This document shows positions 24,140 through 33,874 of a DNA stretch of 64,000 nt, piece after piece (position 1 is the stretch's first letter; each line of letters opens with the position of its first letter). Source of the DNA: Sphingopyxis macrogoltabida (GTDB taxonomy: Bacteria; Pseudomonadota; Alphaproteobacteria; Sphingomonadales; Sphingomonadaceae); NCBI RefSeq assembly GCF_001314325.1, contig NZ_CP009429.1, positions 2,852,501-2,916,500 on the forward strand. The letters run 5' to 3'. Made by a program: the position numbers and the translations under genes. The notes under the pieces were generated by a model that saw only the letters and a program-made list of their open reading frames with translations, made no database searches and was not told the DNA's origin.

Positions 24140-25662
24140 GGCTGCGCGATCTTCATGAGCATCGGCAGATCGACCTTGGCGTAGATGGCAGTGGTCTCAG
24201 GCGAGCTGTGACGCAGGATGGTCCCAACGGACTCCAGGCCTGCGCCCGCGCGCAGCAGGTTGGTGGCAAGCGAATGCCGGAATATGTGCGACCCGGTCGA
24301 CACTCCTTCGATCCCACCGCGGTCGCGCGTTCGAGCGACGATGCCCGCGATCTCGGCGGACGAGCGGAATGGCCGAAACGGTGCTTGTGCACGCAGGAAC
24401 AGATGCTCTTCGGCGGCCTCCGGGCGGGCTGCCGCAAGATATGCCAAGATCGCGTCGCCGACATCCTGCGGCAATGGCAGACGGTCCGGTCGACGCGTCT
24501 TGCCCTTGACCGTCAGGTGGCCGGACCGCCAGTCGATGTCGTCGAGACGCATGTCCTGAACATCGGCAGCCCTCAGGCCGAGCCTGGCGAGCAGGAGAAT
24601 GATGGCCTTGTCCCGGACTTCTACCGGACGATCTGTCGGGCAGGCCGCAATGATCCTCTCGATCGTTGCCGGGTCGACGTGGCGCGGCAGCGTCGAAAGG
24701 CGGTAGCGCTGCACTGATGGAACTGCATGCAACAATGCAGGCCGGCACTCGCCACGCACGACCAGAAACCGGATGTAGCTCCTCATTATCGTGACGAGCA
24801 GCGATGCCGAGCCCGGCGTCTCCTTGCTTCGTCGTTGAAATGCGCTCCTGAGTCCGGCGGCATCCCATTGCGAAGGCTCGCCCAGCATCGGCATGAGCCG
24901 TCTGATATCGGTCCGGTAGCGCCGGATCGTCTCATCGGTGACGCCGCGATGTTGCTTGAGCCACGTGAGGTAAGCCGACATGTGCGGGTCATCGTCAGCC
25001 ACCGGTTCAACCGATGGGATGACACCGCGGCCTCGCAGGAACTCGACGAAGTGCCGTGCGCATCGCCGCCGCCGCTTCGTGCCCGTGGCGACCAGCTTGC
25101 CGCGCTTGCGCCATACCGGGCATCGGCAATCATGCGCAGCGTACTGGTCGATGATCGTGTCGTCGATATCGATCCATTGGCGTCGCGTAATGCGAAGCCA
25201 GGCCATGAAATGCTCGGCCTCGGACCGATAGGCCTGCGCGGGTCCCTCGGCGAGTTGCAGGCGATCGATCGCATCGGAATAGTCAGCGAGGTGCCGTGGC
25301 AGATCGTCGATCCCGTCGTCGACTTCGACGTAGCCTTGATCTTCCAGGAACCGGACGAAGCGCCTGACCCTTGCTGCTTGGTCAGCCTTGTAGTGCGCTT
25401 GCTGCGCCGAATACCGGTGGCACCGACACCGATGCTTCTCGAACCGCCGGACAGCCCGATCGTCAATCGTGCGGATCGCGATCTCGTGCAGGTCCAGCCA
25501 ATGCAGGAAATGGCGGACCGCCGCGCCATACAGAACCGCACAGCCTGACCTCTCGTCGAGCGACAGAGAGGAGAGAAATGCGGCGAGAAGAGTGCCGTGA
25601 CTGGGCGAATCTTCGACCCGGAGCGGGGCAGTCCGAAACGGCAGTGATGATCGTGTTCGCAT
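24115..25662 (-). CDS. ritA: RIT tyrosine recombinase A
   Basis: A 515-residue recombinase, first and largest of the trio. The long N-terminal half has two Cys/His-rich segments (EKHRCRCHRY and YAAHDCRCPVWRKRGK) suggesting metal- or DNA-binding extensions. The C-terminal catalytic domain shows Arg in LGLRAADVQDM, His-x-x-Arg in HIFRHSLATN, His in LRHSSPETT and Tyr in AIYAKVDL. It is transcribed from inside the right inverted repeat outward to the left. Its end overlaps ritB. Confidence 0.9.
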   Translation of the reverse strand: MRTRSSLPFRTAPLRVEDSPSHGTLLAAFLSSLSLDERSGCAVLYGAAVRHFLHWLDLHEIAIRTIDDRAVRRFEKHRCRCHRYSAQQAHYKADQAARVRRFVRFLEDQGYVEVDDGIDDLPRHLADYSDAIDRLQLAEGPAQAYRSEAEHFMAWLRITRRQWIDIDDTIIDQYAAHDCRCPVWRKRGKLVATGTKRRRRCARHFVEFLRGRGVIPSVEPVADDDPHMSAYLTWLKQHRGVTDETIRRYRTDIRRLMPMLGEPSQWDAAGLRSAFQRRSKETPGSASLLVTIMRSYIRFLVVRGECRPALLHAVPSVQRYRLSTLPRHVDPATIERIIAACPTDRPVEVRDKAIILLLARLGLRAADVQDMRLDDIDWRSGHLTVKGKTRRPDRLPLPQDVGDAILAYLAAARPEAAEEHLFLRAQAPFRPFRSSAEIAGIVARTRDRGGIEGVSTGSHIFRHSLATNLLRAGAGLESVGTILRHSSPETTAIYAKVDLPMLMKIAQPWPGEPSC

Positions 25663-25701
25663 GTTGGCTCCTTCGACTTGCTGAGGTCGACGGAACCGTA
25701 G

Positions 25702-25786
25702 TTATCTGGAGTGAAATCATGGAAAACCGAAGGAAACCTGCGCCTACCGCCGCCACGCTCGACATAAACTGCGACTGCAAAGAATA
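25702..25786 (-). repeat. Right terminal inverted repeat of the RIT element
   Basis: A perfect inverted copy of 22090-22174. Read on the plus strand it also has GGAGTG then ATG (25720) and an outward frame. At this end that frame closes on a TAA after about two dozen codons, because the extra palindromic bases follow. Confidence 0.95.
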
Positions 25787-25819
25787 CGTGTAATGTTGAG
25801 CTCAACATTACACATATTC
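25782..25819. repeat. 38-bp near-palindrome at the right RIT junction
   Basis: Two 19-base arms, starting GAATACGTGTAATG on the left and ending CATTACACATATTC on the right, pair with a single mismatch. The central 26 bases (25788-25813) are perfectly symmetric. It joins the element's GAATA core, about 25 extra bases and the host ACATATTC, and may be the recombination core or a residue of strand exchange. Confidence 0.85.
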
Positions 25820-28372
25820 GCGCGGCGTGATGTCGACCGACACGTCGCCCCACTCCTCGGTCGGGATCTCGGCGAGCCGCCGCTCCTGCAAGGCCTCGCC
25901 GGTCGAGACGATCTGCACCACCGCCGCATTGCCGGCATCGAGGTCGGCAGTGATGCTCGCGATCGTCGCCGGCGTCTGCATCGCGGTGATGAGATGGTTG
26001 AAGAAGCGCTGCTTCGTGCTCTCGAACGCCGAACGCGCCGCCGATTTCGCCTGCGTGTTGAGCGTCCCGTGGAGACTGCTCGTCACCCCGGACGCCTCCA
26101 TCGCGGCATCCAAATTGTTGTGGATGACCTGGAAAGCGCCGGCATAGCTGTCGTAGATCCGGCGCTGCTCATCGGTCAGCGCATGTTCGAGCAGCTCATA
26201 TTCGACGCCGTCGAATGAGAGCGAGCGGGCCGCGTAGAGACCGAGCGCCTTCAAGTCGCGCGCGAGCACTTCCATCGCGGCGACCCCGCCGTCCTCGATC
26301 GCCGCGACGAACTCGCTCCGCGTCGCGAACGGGAAATCGCTGCCGCCCCAAAGACCGAGCCGCTGCGCATAGGCGAGGTTCTGCACGGTGGTCGCGCCGG
26401 TTGCCGAGACATAAACGATGCGCGCATCGGGGAGTGCGTGCTGCAGCCTCAGTCCGGCACGCCCCTGCTGCGATGGCTTCTGGTCGCCCCGATCGCCCTT
26501 CCCGCCGGCGGCATTCGCCATCGCATGGGCTTCATCGAAGATAATCACCCCGTCGAAGTCGGGTCCCAGCCATTCGACGATCTGGTCGACGCGGCTGGCC
26601 CTGCCTTCACGCCCCTGGCTCCGCAGCGTTGCATAGGTGGTGAAGAGAATGCCCTCGGGGAGCTTGATAGGATTTCCCTGCCGATAGCGCGACAGCGGCG
26701 TCACGAGGAGTCGCTCTTGCCCCAGCGCCGACCAGTCGCGCTGTGCGTCTTCGAGCAGGCGGTCGGAAATCGACAGCCACACGGCGCGCTTCCGACCCTT
26801 GAGCATATTGTCGAGGATGATCCCAGCAACCTGCCGACCTTTGCCCGCACCAGTGCCGTCACCGAGGAACCAGCCGCGGCGGAAGCGGACGGCGGCCTCA
26901 TTGTCCTCGCTCGCGGCAGTGACCATGTCCCACGTCTCGTCGACCGTCCACGCGCCCGAGAGATGCCCGGCATGGGCTTCGCCCGCATAAATGATCGATT
27001 CCAGCTGCGCGTCTGACAGCACGCCGTCGGCGATCAGATGCTCGGGAAGATGCGGTCGATAGGATGGCTTCGGCGGCGCGACCGACGCCATCGCGGCGGA
27101 TTGCACGAGCGCGGTCGGATGCGGTTTCGACGACGGAATTGCGAGCGACTGCAGCGCGTAGGGCTCGTAGATCGCCTCGGCGAGTTGGCCTTCGGGCGCC
27201 TGCCAGTCGCGAGATTCATAACCGAGTTCGGGCGCCGCGACCGGGGCCGCAGACGACGAAAGCGTCCGGGCCGCGCCGTTCCCGGCCTGCACCAGAGCTC
27301 CGGTAGTAGCCGCGACACCCTCACGGGCCGGCGCCTCCGGAGGTGCCGGAGGCGTCCGGGGCGGCACATCCGCACGGACCCATTGGAGCAAGGCCCCAAG
27401 GTCGCCCGCCTCACCGCGCGACGGCGCGATCGCCGAAGCATCTGCGGCAGGCATCTTATCGATCACGAGGAGGCGCGTGCTCGTCGTCGTGCCATGCTTC
27501 GCATAGACTTTGCCGGCGATCGCCGCCGAGAACAGGATCGTCCCCAGCGCCTGCAGCCGCACGAACGCATCGCGCCATGCGGGCGCGTCGGGCGAGCAGT
27601 TCGCGCTAACGATCGCGACCAGGCGGCCGCCGTCCTGCAGCCGCGACAGTGCCGAGCCGATATGCCGGAGAGCGGCATCGCGCATCGTCCGCTCGACCTT
27701 GGCAACCGCCGAAAAGGGCGGGTTCATGAGGATGACGCTCGGACGAACGGCAGGAGCCAGCCTGTCGTCGATCGACGCGGCGTCGTGACGTGTCACGGCC
27801 GAGGGCGCGAACAGCAGATCGAGAAGATCGGCGCGGCACTCGCCCAGCTCGTTGAGCGCGAGGCGCGCGCCAGCGAGCTCGGCGTGAATGGCGAGCATGC
27901 CGGTCCCGGCCGACGGCTCGAGGACGGTGTCGTCCGGCTGGATCGAGGCGGCGTGGGCGGCAACGAAGGCTAATGGCAGGGGCGTCGAGAATTGCTGCAT
28001 CGCCTGACTCTCGGAGGAGCGGCGCGTGTGCGTCGGAATGCGGCCCGCGAGACGCTGCCACATCGCGAGCTGTGCGATCGCGGAGAGCTTGCGAACCGCG
28101 GGCGTGGCGCCGTAGCGCCGGAGCAGGAGGATCTGTGCGACCTCGCACGCGTCATAGGCGGCTTTCCAGTCCCACGCGCCCTCGGCGTCGCTTGCGCCGA
28201 AGGCACCGGCCATAGCCGCGCGCAGCGCGGCCGTGTCGAAGGGATGGCCCGCTTCGAGCAGAGGAAGGATGGCCTCACCCGCCGCAAGCAGCTGCGCTGC
28301 AAAGGGGCTGGAGGGAACGGGCGCGGAATGGAGCGCCGCGGCTGACGCCGCGCGCGAAGGGAGGCTTTGCAT
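25808..28372 (-). pseudogene. Strawberry-notch-like protein, N-terminal half: methylase plus helicase
   Basis: 854 residues. About 100-330 is a SAM-dependent methyltransferase fold (VLEPSAGTGMLAIHAELAG; catalytic-type NPPF in ILMNPPFSAVAK). After a Pro/Ala-rich linker, a superfamily 2 helicase/ATPase follows: Walker A GDGTGAGKGRQV and DEAH in VIIFDEAHAMANAAGG. It ends at REYV-stop, where the TAA is supplied by the inserted RIT element. The lost C-terminal half is at 20295-22089. Intact relatives of about 1450 residues are common on mobile elements of sphingomonads and may modify or remodel element DNA. The N-terminal half could still have methylase activity. Confidence 0.88.
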
Positions 28373-28464
28373 GTCGGGAATTCCTCGGGAGAGCGGGCAG
28401 GAACAAGCCGCCGGCCGCTCTCTCTCGGACCCGGTGGCTCATCCCTTCCCGGCCCGTCTCTCCT

Positions 28465-29109
28465 CTATCCGAACCGCTCCCCTTGTTCGGTGAAGCTGTA
28501 GCCGTTGGCGATAATCGCCTCGTCGACCACCGCGTCGGAGCTCAGATAGTCGCTCTCGTCCTCGAGCTTGCCGTAGAGCCAGCGGGCGAGGTCGCGCAGC
28601 GCCTCGCTGAGGTCGTCCTCCGCGGTCGCGGTCATATCCTGATACCCGAGGCTGTCCCGCTGGACGCCGATTTCCATACTATACTCATGATAGTAGCGGC
28701 CGCGGTGACTGATGCGTGCTCTGAGCTGGAAAAAGTTGGGCCACTGGATCGCCGCCAGTGCATCGGCAATCCGATGGAGTTCAGTATCCTTTGGCGCATA
28801 CGCGCGGATCAATGAGTCGGAACGCTTCGCGTAGCTATAGTCGCCCTCGAAGCAGGCACCGTCCCCCTGGCTCGCGAAGCCCGAGAACCAGATGCAGGGC
28901 TTTCGCCGCGTACCGCCCCCGTGGAGGCGAACAGGCACGGTCGCGAGGTCGACGCCCAGAATCTCGCATATCCGTTCGAAATCCTCATAGACGGCCCAAT
29001 ACCAGTCGTGGTCAAACGCGCCCTGAAGATACCACGCCCGCGCCTTCTCCTTTGCCTCCTCCGACAGTTCCTCGAGGCTGTAGACCGTCGTCTCGATAAT
29101 CTCGGCCAT
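28465..29109 (-). CDS. Conserved mobile-element protein of unknown function
   Basis: A 214-residue acidic, aromatic-rich protein starting MAEIIETTVYSLEELSEEAKEKA. Notable segments are AWYLQGAFDHDWYWAVYEDFERICEILGVDL and CIWFSGFASQGDGACFEGDYSY. I do not recognise a catalytic motif. The ATG follows AGGAGATTGTC. Similar proteins are found near parB and strawberry-notch genes of integrative elements and plasmids. The gene sits just upstream of the split helicase gene in the leftward run; a terminator upstream separates it from the next two genes. Confidence 0.7.
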   Translation of the reverse strand: MAEIIETTVYSLEELSEEAKEKARAWYLQGAFDHDWYWAVYEDFERICEILGVDLATVPVRLHGGGTRRKPCIWFSGFASQGDGACFEGDYSYAKRSDSLIRAYAPKDTELHRIADALAAIQWPNFFQLRARISHRGRYYHEYSMEIGVQRDSLGYQDMTATAEDDLSEALRDLARWLYGKLEDESDYLSSDAVVDEAIIANGYSFTEQGERFG

Positions 29110-29131
29110 GACAATCTCCTGAAAAAGAAAA

Positions 29132-29153
29132 GGCCCGGCGCTGCGGCCGGGCC
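29132..29153 (-). terminator. Rho-independent terminator, leftward
   Basis: GGCCCGGC pairs perfectly with GCCGGGCC around a 6-base loop, followed on the minus strand by TTTTCTTTTTC. It ends the transcript of the two small genes at 29174-30167. Confidence 0.8.
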
Positions 29154-29173
29154 AGGTCGGGACGATGGACGGG

Positions 29174-29683
29174 TCAGGCGTTGGCCAGCTCCTCGGGCCG
29201 CAGTCGGTTCCGAACCTCGTCGAGGAATGAAGCGGTCGACATCGTCTTGATCGCATCGGCGGTGATCAGCGTCGCCATCCCGCCGAAGCCGTCGGGCCGC
29301 ATCTTGGTGCAGGTCCAGGCAGCAACGACCTCCACATCATCGAGCGCATCGCAGCGTTTGATGATGTCCTGGAAGATGCCCTCATAGCCGATCACCGACA
29401 TGTCGAGGGCCAGCTCGCCCTCCGCCGGATCGAGCTTGCGCAGGTGATCCCGGATCGCCGTGACGGCATAGCTGTCTGGGAAGGGATCGACCTCGAGCAG
29501 CTGATGCACCTCGGCAAGGTCGAGATGGAGAAGGTCGTTCACATAGTCCTCCGCGAAGAAATAGACTTCGTCCTCGCCTCCCTCGTGGCTGAACATCCCG
29601 ATCAGGAGACGATGCTCGAGCAAGGTCATCGCGGCGCGCGGGATATCCGGGCGCACGATCGTTGGCGAATGATAGTCAGCCAT
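29174..29683 (-). CDS. Small acidic protein of unknown function
   Basis: 169 residues starting MADYHSPTIVRPDIPRAAM. It is acidic, with EDEVYFFAEDYVNDLLHLDLAEV and a C-terminal FLDEVRNRLRPEEL helix. No recognised domain. Its start overlaps the end of the upstream 163-residue gene by 8 bases, so the two are probably co-translated. A terminator follows. It belongs to the same mobile-element block as the neighbouring parB. Confidence 0.65.
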   Translation of the reverse strand: MADYHSPTIVRPDIPRAAMTLLEHRLLIGMFSHEGGEDEVYFFAEDYVNDLLHLDLAEVHQLLEVDPFPDSYAVTAIRDHLRKLDPAEGELALDMSVIGYEGIFQDIIKRCDALDDVEVVAAWTCTKMRPDGFGGMATLITADAIKTMSTASFLDEVRNRLRPEELANA

Positions 29684-30167
29684 GCGCCGTCTCCTGCCCG
29701 TCCGCCTCGGCGGGAATGTCGGGATCGCCTTCGATGACGAGAGGCGGCACGGTGAACTCGGCCTCGTCGAAATAGCCGAGAATGCCCTCGACGCTGCCGC
29801 GCCGGACCACTTCGTGCCGATCGATCAGGACGCGATCGGATTCGTCGACGATGAAGCTGTCGGGCGTGCCTTCGCCGCGGAAGACGATCCGCTCTGCGCT
29901 CCATTCGGCGAAGAATCCGCCCGCCCAGAATCGGTAAGGCAGGCCATGATCCTGGCAGAAGGTTTCGAGCGGCTCGACCTTTCCCCAGGCGACTTCGTTC
30001 GCAAACAGTTCGAGCGGTTCGCCGACGGTACGGTGCGAAGACTCGAAGGCGGGGCCGTCCCATTCGATGGAAAGGCTCTCGCCCGCGATGACCGCCGCGA
30101 GTGCGAGCCAGGTCTCGGGCGTGAGATGGCCGCCGAGCTTGAACGATATAGAGACGCGGTCAGCCAT
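29676..30167 (-). CDS. Small acidic protein of unknown function
   Basis: 163 residues starting MADRVSISFKLGGHLTPETW. Features include a predicted beta-rich N terminus, SSHRTVGEPLELFANEVAWGK and an acidic tail (EGDPDIPAEADGQE). No family recognised. It is the first gene after the parB terminator and overlaps the 169-residue gene. Confidence 0.65.
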   Translation of the reverse strand: MADRVSISFKLGGHLTPETWLALAAVIAGESLSIEWDGPAFESSHRTVGEPLELFANEVAWGKVEPLETFCQDHGLPYRFWAGGFFAEWSAERIVFRGEGTPDSFIVDESDRVLIDRHEVVRRGSVEGILGYFDEAEFTVPPLVIEGDPDIPAEADGQETAHG

Positions 30168-30250
30168 GATGACCTCCCGCGACGAGGACCGGCATCGCCG
30201 GCGCGTTTGCTTGATTTTCTTTTCGCATCTTCAATCTCCGTGAAAAAGCG

Positions 30251-30276
30251 AAAGCCCGGCGCGATGGCCGGGCTTT
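30251..30276 (-). terminator. Rho-independent terminator after parB
   Basis: AAAGCCCGGC and GCCGGGCTTT form a perfect 10-bp stem around GCGATG. On the minus strand CGCTTTTTC follows. It lies 42 bases past the parB stop and ends that transcript. Confidence 0.85.
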
Positions 30277-30317
30277 CGAGGTGGAAGTTCGCAGGTGCCG
30301 CTATGCGCGGCGGAGAT

Positions 30318-32444
30318 TCATTCGGCGCCGATCGCTTCGGGATCGCCCGCATCCTCACCTCCTTCCTCCGCGAGAAAGGCGGGAAGCTCGTCATCCGCCT
30401 CGTCGTTGGCCGGCGCCGTTGCCTCCGGCGCCGGGATGGCAGCGCTCTCGAGTTCGGGCGTCCGCATCGGCTCGGGGAGCCAGCCAGCGTCTTCGAGCAG
30501 GCGCTCGGCCTCGCGTGCCATGTCGCCCTTCTTCAAATGGTCGATCATTCCGGCAAGATTCTCGCCGCGTGCCTCGGCAACGTCGGCAAGAATCCGCAGC
30601 TTCGGAACGCTGCTCAGATAGCCGTCGGCGGTCGGGCGCCAGCCGGCCTCCACGACATCCAGCCCCACGGCCCGCGCGAGCACATGGCTGTGCGCCAGCC
30701 GCCGGGCGATCCCGTGCGCCGAGACGCGGCCGTCATAGCCCCGGACGATCTCCGCCTGTGCATTGACGCCGAGCGAGGCGCAATGCGCAAGAAGGCTCGC
30801 GCGGTCCTCGTCGCCGAGTTCAAGCAGCCAGTCCCAGACCTCCTTGTCGCTTTTCGGCAGGCGACCACGCCATTCGTCGAGGCGTTCCGCGATCGCCTGC
30901 CCCGGGGCGCAGTGACGCAGACCTGCCGGAGCGTTGGAAAAATGGACCGAGTTGATCGACGTCTGCAGACAGCTTTCGCGGCTGTAACCGTAAAAGCAGG
31001 ACAGGACGAACGCATGGAGCACAGCGATATAGGCCGTCTCCGGGCACTTCGCGAAGGCGTCCTGTAGCGCGAGCGTTCTCCACGCCGTGAGGTCGGACAC
31101 GAGGCGCTCTGACATCGGCTTCAAGGCACCTTCATCGTCCTCGGGCTCGGCCGCAGATTGGCCGGGAGCCGAAGGCGCGGACTTGGAACTGCCGTCGCCG
31201 CCGCCTGCGTCGTTCGCGCCCTCGCCCGTGCCCTGATCGCCCTCCTCCGGCTCGGCTTCGGGTTCATCCTCCGGCTTCACATAGCCGCGCTCGACGCTCA
31301 GCCTCCCGTCGATCCCGATCGAGACGAACGCGCCGGCGATGGCGATCTCGGCGGCATCGAAGACGATCGGGCGGTCGTTGATGCGGCTGATCTCGGCGTC
31401 GATCTCCTCGAGCCGGGTGTGGACCTCGTCGGGAACCTCGTCCGCATCGCTCCATTCGTTGCTCAGCGCTTCGCCCTCCGCTTCGAGGTCCGCGCCGAGC
31501 TTCTCCTCCTCTGCGCTCATCGGCACTTCGTCGCCGGCAAGGACGCGCATGCCGCGCCCCGGATTGAAGACATGCTCGATCGCGGCGTCGATCCATTTCC
31601 AGCCTTCCTCGCCGATCCGCGCCGCTTCGGCTTCGAACTTCTCGGCGACGAGCCGGTCGAGCAGGCCGACGTCGGTGAGCCAGCCGCCGTGATCGACTTC
31701 GAACAGGTCGCGAACGACACTGCCACCCGCCTCGACATAGGCGTCGAGCCCGACGAAGCGGACACGCTTGTCGGATACGCGGACGCTGTTCTCGGTCAGC
31801 CTCTGGCGGATGAGCGAAGCGGACGGCGGGAAGTCGTGCTCGACCATCTCCCAGACCTGAATCTGGCGCTCTTCATCGTCCGTCACCGTGAAGGCCATCA
31901 GGGTCTCGAGCGACATGCCGTCGTCACCATAGATGTCGAGTAGCTTTGGCGAGACGCTCGCCAGCTTGAGGCGCTGCCTGACCACCGCCGGCGTCACGAA
32001 AAAATGTGCGGCAATGTCCTCGACGGCATTCCCCTTGTCGGCGAGCGCCTGCATGCCGCGAAACTGATCGAGCGGGTGCAGATTTACGCGCTCCGAATTC
32101 TCGGCGAGACTGTCCTCTTCGGCCAGGATATCGTCGTTCGCAGCCCGCACCCTGCACGGGATCGGCGCATTGTTGGCGAGCCGCTTCTGCTTCACCAGCA
32201 GTTGGAGCGCGCGGTAGCGTCGCCCGCCCGCCGGCACCTCAAAATCACCGGTAGGGTTGCCCTCGCTATCGAGGATCGGACGGACATTCAGGTTATGCAG
32301 CAACCCGCGCCGTGCGATGCTGTCAGCCAGTTCGGCAACTGACTGGCCGGGCTTGATCCGCCGAACATTTGCGTCCGAAAGCCGCAACCGGTCGAGCGGG
32401 ATGGCCTGCGGTTGATCGAGCGTGATTTTTTGCTTGGAAGCCAT
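30318..32444 (-). CDS. parB: ParB/RepB-family partition-like DNA-binding protein
   Basis: A 708-residue protein, long for ParB. The N-terminal ParB/sulfiredoxin-like CTPase domain covers about 1-120: IPLDRLRLSDANVRRIKPGQSV, VPAGGRRYRALQLLV, and the ENSERVNLHPLDQFRGMQAL region. A helix-turn-helix follows (DIAAHFFVTPAVVRQRLKLASV). The long C-terminal part is acidic with Pro/Gly-rich linkers. Large ParB proteins of this type occur on plasmids and integrative elements without an adjacent ParA, as here. A role in element maintenance or regulation is likely. Confidence 0.88.
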   Translation of the reverse strand: MASKQKITLDQPQAIPLDRLRLSDANVRRIKPGQSVAELADSIARRGLLHNLNVRPILDSEGNPTGDFEVPAGGRRYRALQLLVKQKRLANNAPIPCRVRAANDDILAEEDSLAENSERVNLHPLDQFRGMQALADKGNAVEDIAAHFFVTPAVVRQRLKLASVSPKLLDIYGDDGMSLETLMAFTVTDDEERQIQVWEMVEHDFPPSASLIRQRLTENSVRVSDKRVRFVGLDAYVEAGGSVVRDLFEVDHGGWLTDVGLLDRLVAEKFEAEAARIGEEGWKWIDAAIEHVFNPGRGMRVLAGDEVPMSAEEEKLGADLEAEGEALSNEWSDADEVPDEVHTRLEEIDAEISRINDRPIVFDAAEIAIAGAFVSIGIDGRLSVERGYVKPEDEPEAEPEEGDQGTGEGANDAGGGDGSSKSAPSAPGQSAAEPEDDEGALKPMSERLVSDLTAWRTLALQDAFAKCPETAYIAVLHAFVLSCFYGYSRESCLQTSINSVHFSNAPAGLRHCAPGQAIAERLDEWRGRLPKSDKEVWDWLLELGDEDRASLLAHCASLGVNAQAEIVRGYDGRVSAHGIARRLAHSHVLARAVGLDVVEAGWRPTADGYLSSVPKLRILADVAEARGENLAGMIDHLKKGDMAREAERLLEDAGWLPEPMRTPELESAAIPAPEATAPANDEADDELPAFLAEEGGEDAGDPEAIGAE

Positions 32445-32454
32445 GACTTATCTC

Positions 32455-32501
32455 CGCGACGGCCGACCAAGAGACTCTCTCTCGGCCTTCGAACCGTCGC
32501 G
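32455..32501. promoter_or_regulatory. Dyad upstream of parB
   Basis: CGCGACGG (32455-32462) is inverted at 32494-32501 (CCGTCGCG), with an inner GGCCGA/TCGGCC pair. It lies 11 bases before the parB start, in its leader. It is a candidate autoregulatory operator or leader hairpin; position and symmetry are the only evidence. Confidence 0.4.
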
Positions 32502-32642
32502 AAGCGCCCCTTCCCTCTTGCTCTCACCCGCGCGGTTGGGGGGAGGCAGGGAAGTGAGCTACCGTTCACAACAATGATGCGAACTGCTTTTTGGCCCGCG
32601 ATGATAACCACGTTTCGATGCTTGATAGGGAAAACGGCTCGT

Positions 32643-33869
32643 CTACTCCGCGTCTCCGCCTCCTGTCTGTTCCCCGTCGTCCTCAACAACTTTGCGGCCG
32701 AGGCAATAACTGCCCCACGCACCCATGAGCCTGACACGCTCGCCAGGCTTTTCCGCGGTCCCGAGGTAGGTCGTCCGACGGTAAGCGGCCTGCACTGCAT
32801 CCGGCGTCTTGTGCGCAAGCGCCGCTTCCACAACGGCATCGGGGAAACCCTCGTTCGCCGCCCAATCGGTGAATGTCGACCGGAAGCCGTGGACATGAAA
32901 AGGCTCAGCCATGTCACGAAGGACTTTGAGCAGCGTCATATCGGACATATTCTTCCCACTCGCACCGGGGAAAATCACGTCTGTGTCCGGGAGCCTGAAA
33001 GCATGCGCTTTTGCAATCACTTCCAGCGCGGCATCGGACAGCGGCACGATATGCGACTTGCCACGCTTCATATGATCGGCGGGCACAGTCCATAGCCGCG
33101 CTTCGATGTCGAGTTCGTCCCAAGTCGCCAGACGCACCTCCTGGCTGCGCGCACCGGTCAGGATGAGTAGTTCCAAGGCAAGCCTGCTGTAGGATGGCTT
33201 GCGCTTCAGTGCAGTGATGAAACCGGGCAAAGCCGCATATGGCATAGCCTTGCGATTTTCGGTCTTCTTGAGTTGCCGCGGCAAGCCACGCCCCGCTTTC
33301 AGGCTGCTATTACCTGAGGGAGCCTCGCGTGAACGCCAGCCCTTTGCATGCGCATAATCCAGCACGGTGCAGATCCGGTTGCGCACCTGACGGGCGGTCT
33401 CGGGTATCTCCTGCCAGATCGGCGTGAGCACGTTTATGATGTCAGCCGCGACAATCGCACCGGTCTGCTCGTCGCCCAGTTTCGGGAAGGCATAATTCTC
33501 GAGGCTGGAAAGCCATTGGCGGGCGTAGATCTCGCTCTTCCATCCCGCCTCGTTCTCGGCGTGATATTGCCTCGCCGCCTCGCGAAACGTCACCTTGGCA
33601 GACTCCTCGTCCTTCCGCTCAGCCAATATGTCGCGCCGGTCGACCTTGACCGCCTTGCGAAGCTCGCCGGCCTTCTCGCGGACCTGCGCCAAAGTGAACA
33701 ACTTCGCACTGCCCAGCCCGATGTCCTGACGCTTGCCGTCGCGCTGCAGGCGAAGGGTCCAAGACGCCCCTCCCCGCTTGTCGACCTTCAAAAACAAGCC
33801 GTCACCATCCTGGTACGTGCCCGGATTCGCGAGAGCGGCCTTGACTGCAACCGCCGTGAGTTTGCCCAT
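32643..33869 (-). CDS. int: Prophage tyrosine integrase, P4 type
   Basis: A 408-residue site-specific recombinase. Residues about 1-85 are the Arm-DNA-binding (DUF4102) domain (GDGLFLKVDKRGGASWTLRLQ). The central core-binding domain follows, then the catalytic domain: Arg in LTGARSQEVRLA, His-x-x-Arg in HGFRSTFTDWA, His in ALAHKTPD and Tyr in QAAYRRTTY. The ATG at 33869 is chosen because the longer frame upstream runs through the repeated arm-type sites. Transcribed toward the presumed attachment site. Confidence 0.92.
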   Translation of the reverse strand: MGKLTAVAVKAALANPGTYQDGDGLFLKVDKRGGASWTLRLQRDGKRQDIGLGSAKLFTLAQVREKAGELRKAVKVDRRDILAERKDEESAKVTFREAARQYHAENEAGWKSEIYARQWLSSLENYAFPKLGDEQTGAIVAADIINVLTPIWQEIPETARQVRNRICTVLDYAHAKGWRSREAPSGNSSLKAGRGLPRQLKKTENRKAMPYAALPGFITALKRKPSYSRLALELLILTGARSQEVRLATWDELDIEARLWTVPADHMKRGKSHIVPLSDAALEVIAKAHAFRLPDTDVIFPGASGKNMSDMTLLKVLRDMAEPFHVHGFRSTFTDWAANEGFPDAVVEAALAHKTPDAVQAAYRRTTYLGTAEKPGERVRLMGAWGSYCLGRKVVEDDGEQTGGGDAE

Positions 33870-33874
33870 GGGAA

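Larger units (their letters stand above)
22090..25811 (-). mobile_element. RIT element (recombinases in trio)
   Basis: Three different tyrosine recombinase genes in overlapping order, all on the minus strand, lie between perfect 85-bp terminal inverted repeats (22090-22174 and 25702-25786). The same 8 bases, ACATATTC, stand at both junctions with the interrupted host gene (22087-22094 and 25812-25819). This is the known architecture of RIT elements. The right end carries about 25 extra bases forming a palindrome with the junction. All three recombinases look intact. Confidence 0.9.

Noticed and set aside
29682..31067. Plus-strand open frame of 461 codons opposite parB and its neighbour
   Set aside because: It is antisense to coherent genes and includes the parB terminator; no recognisable domain.
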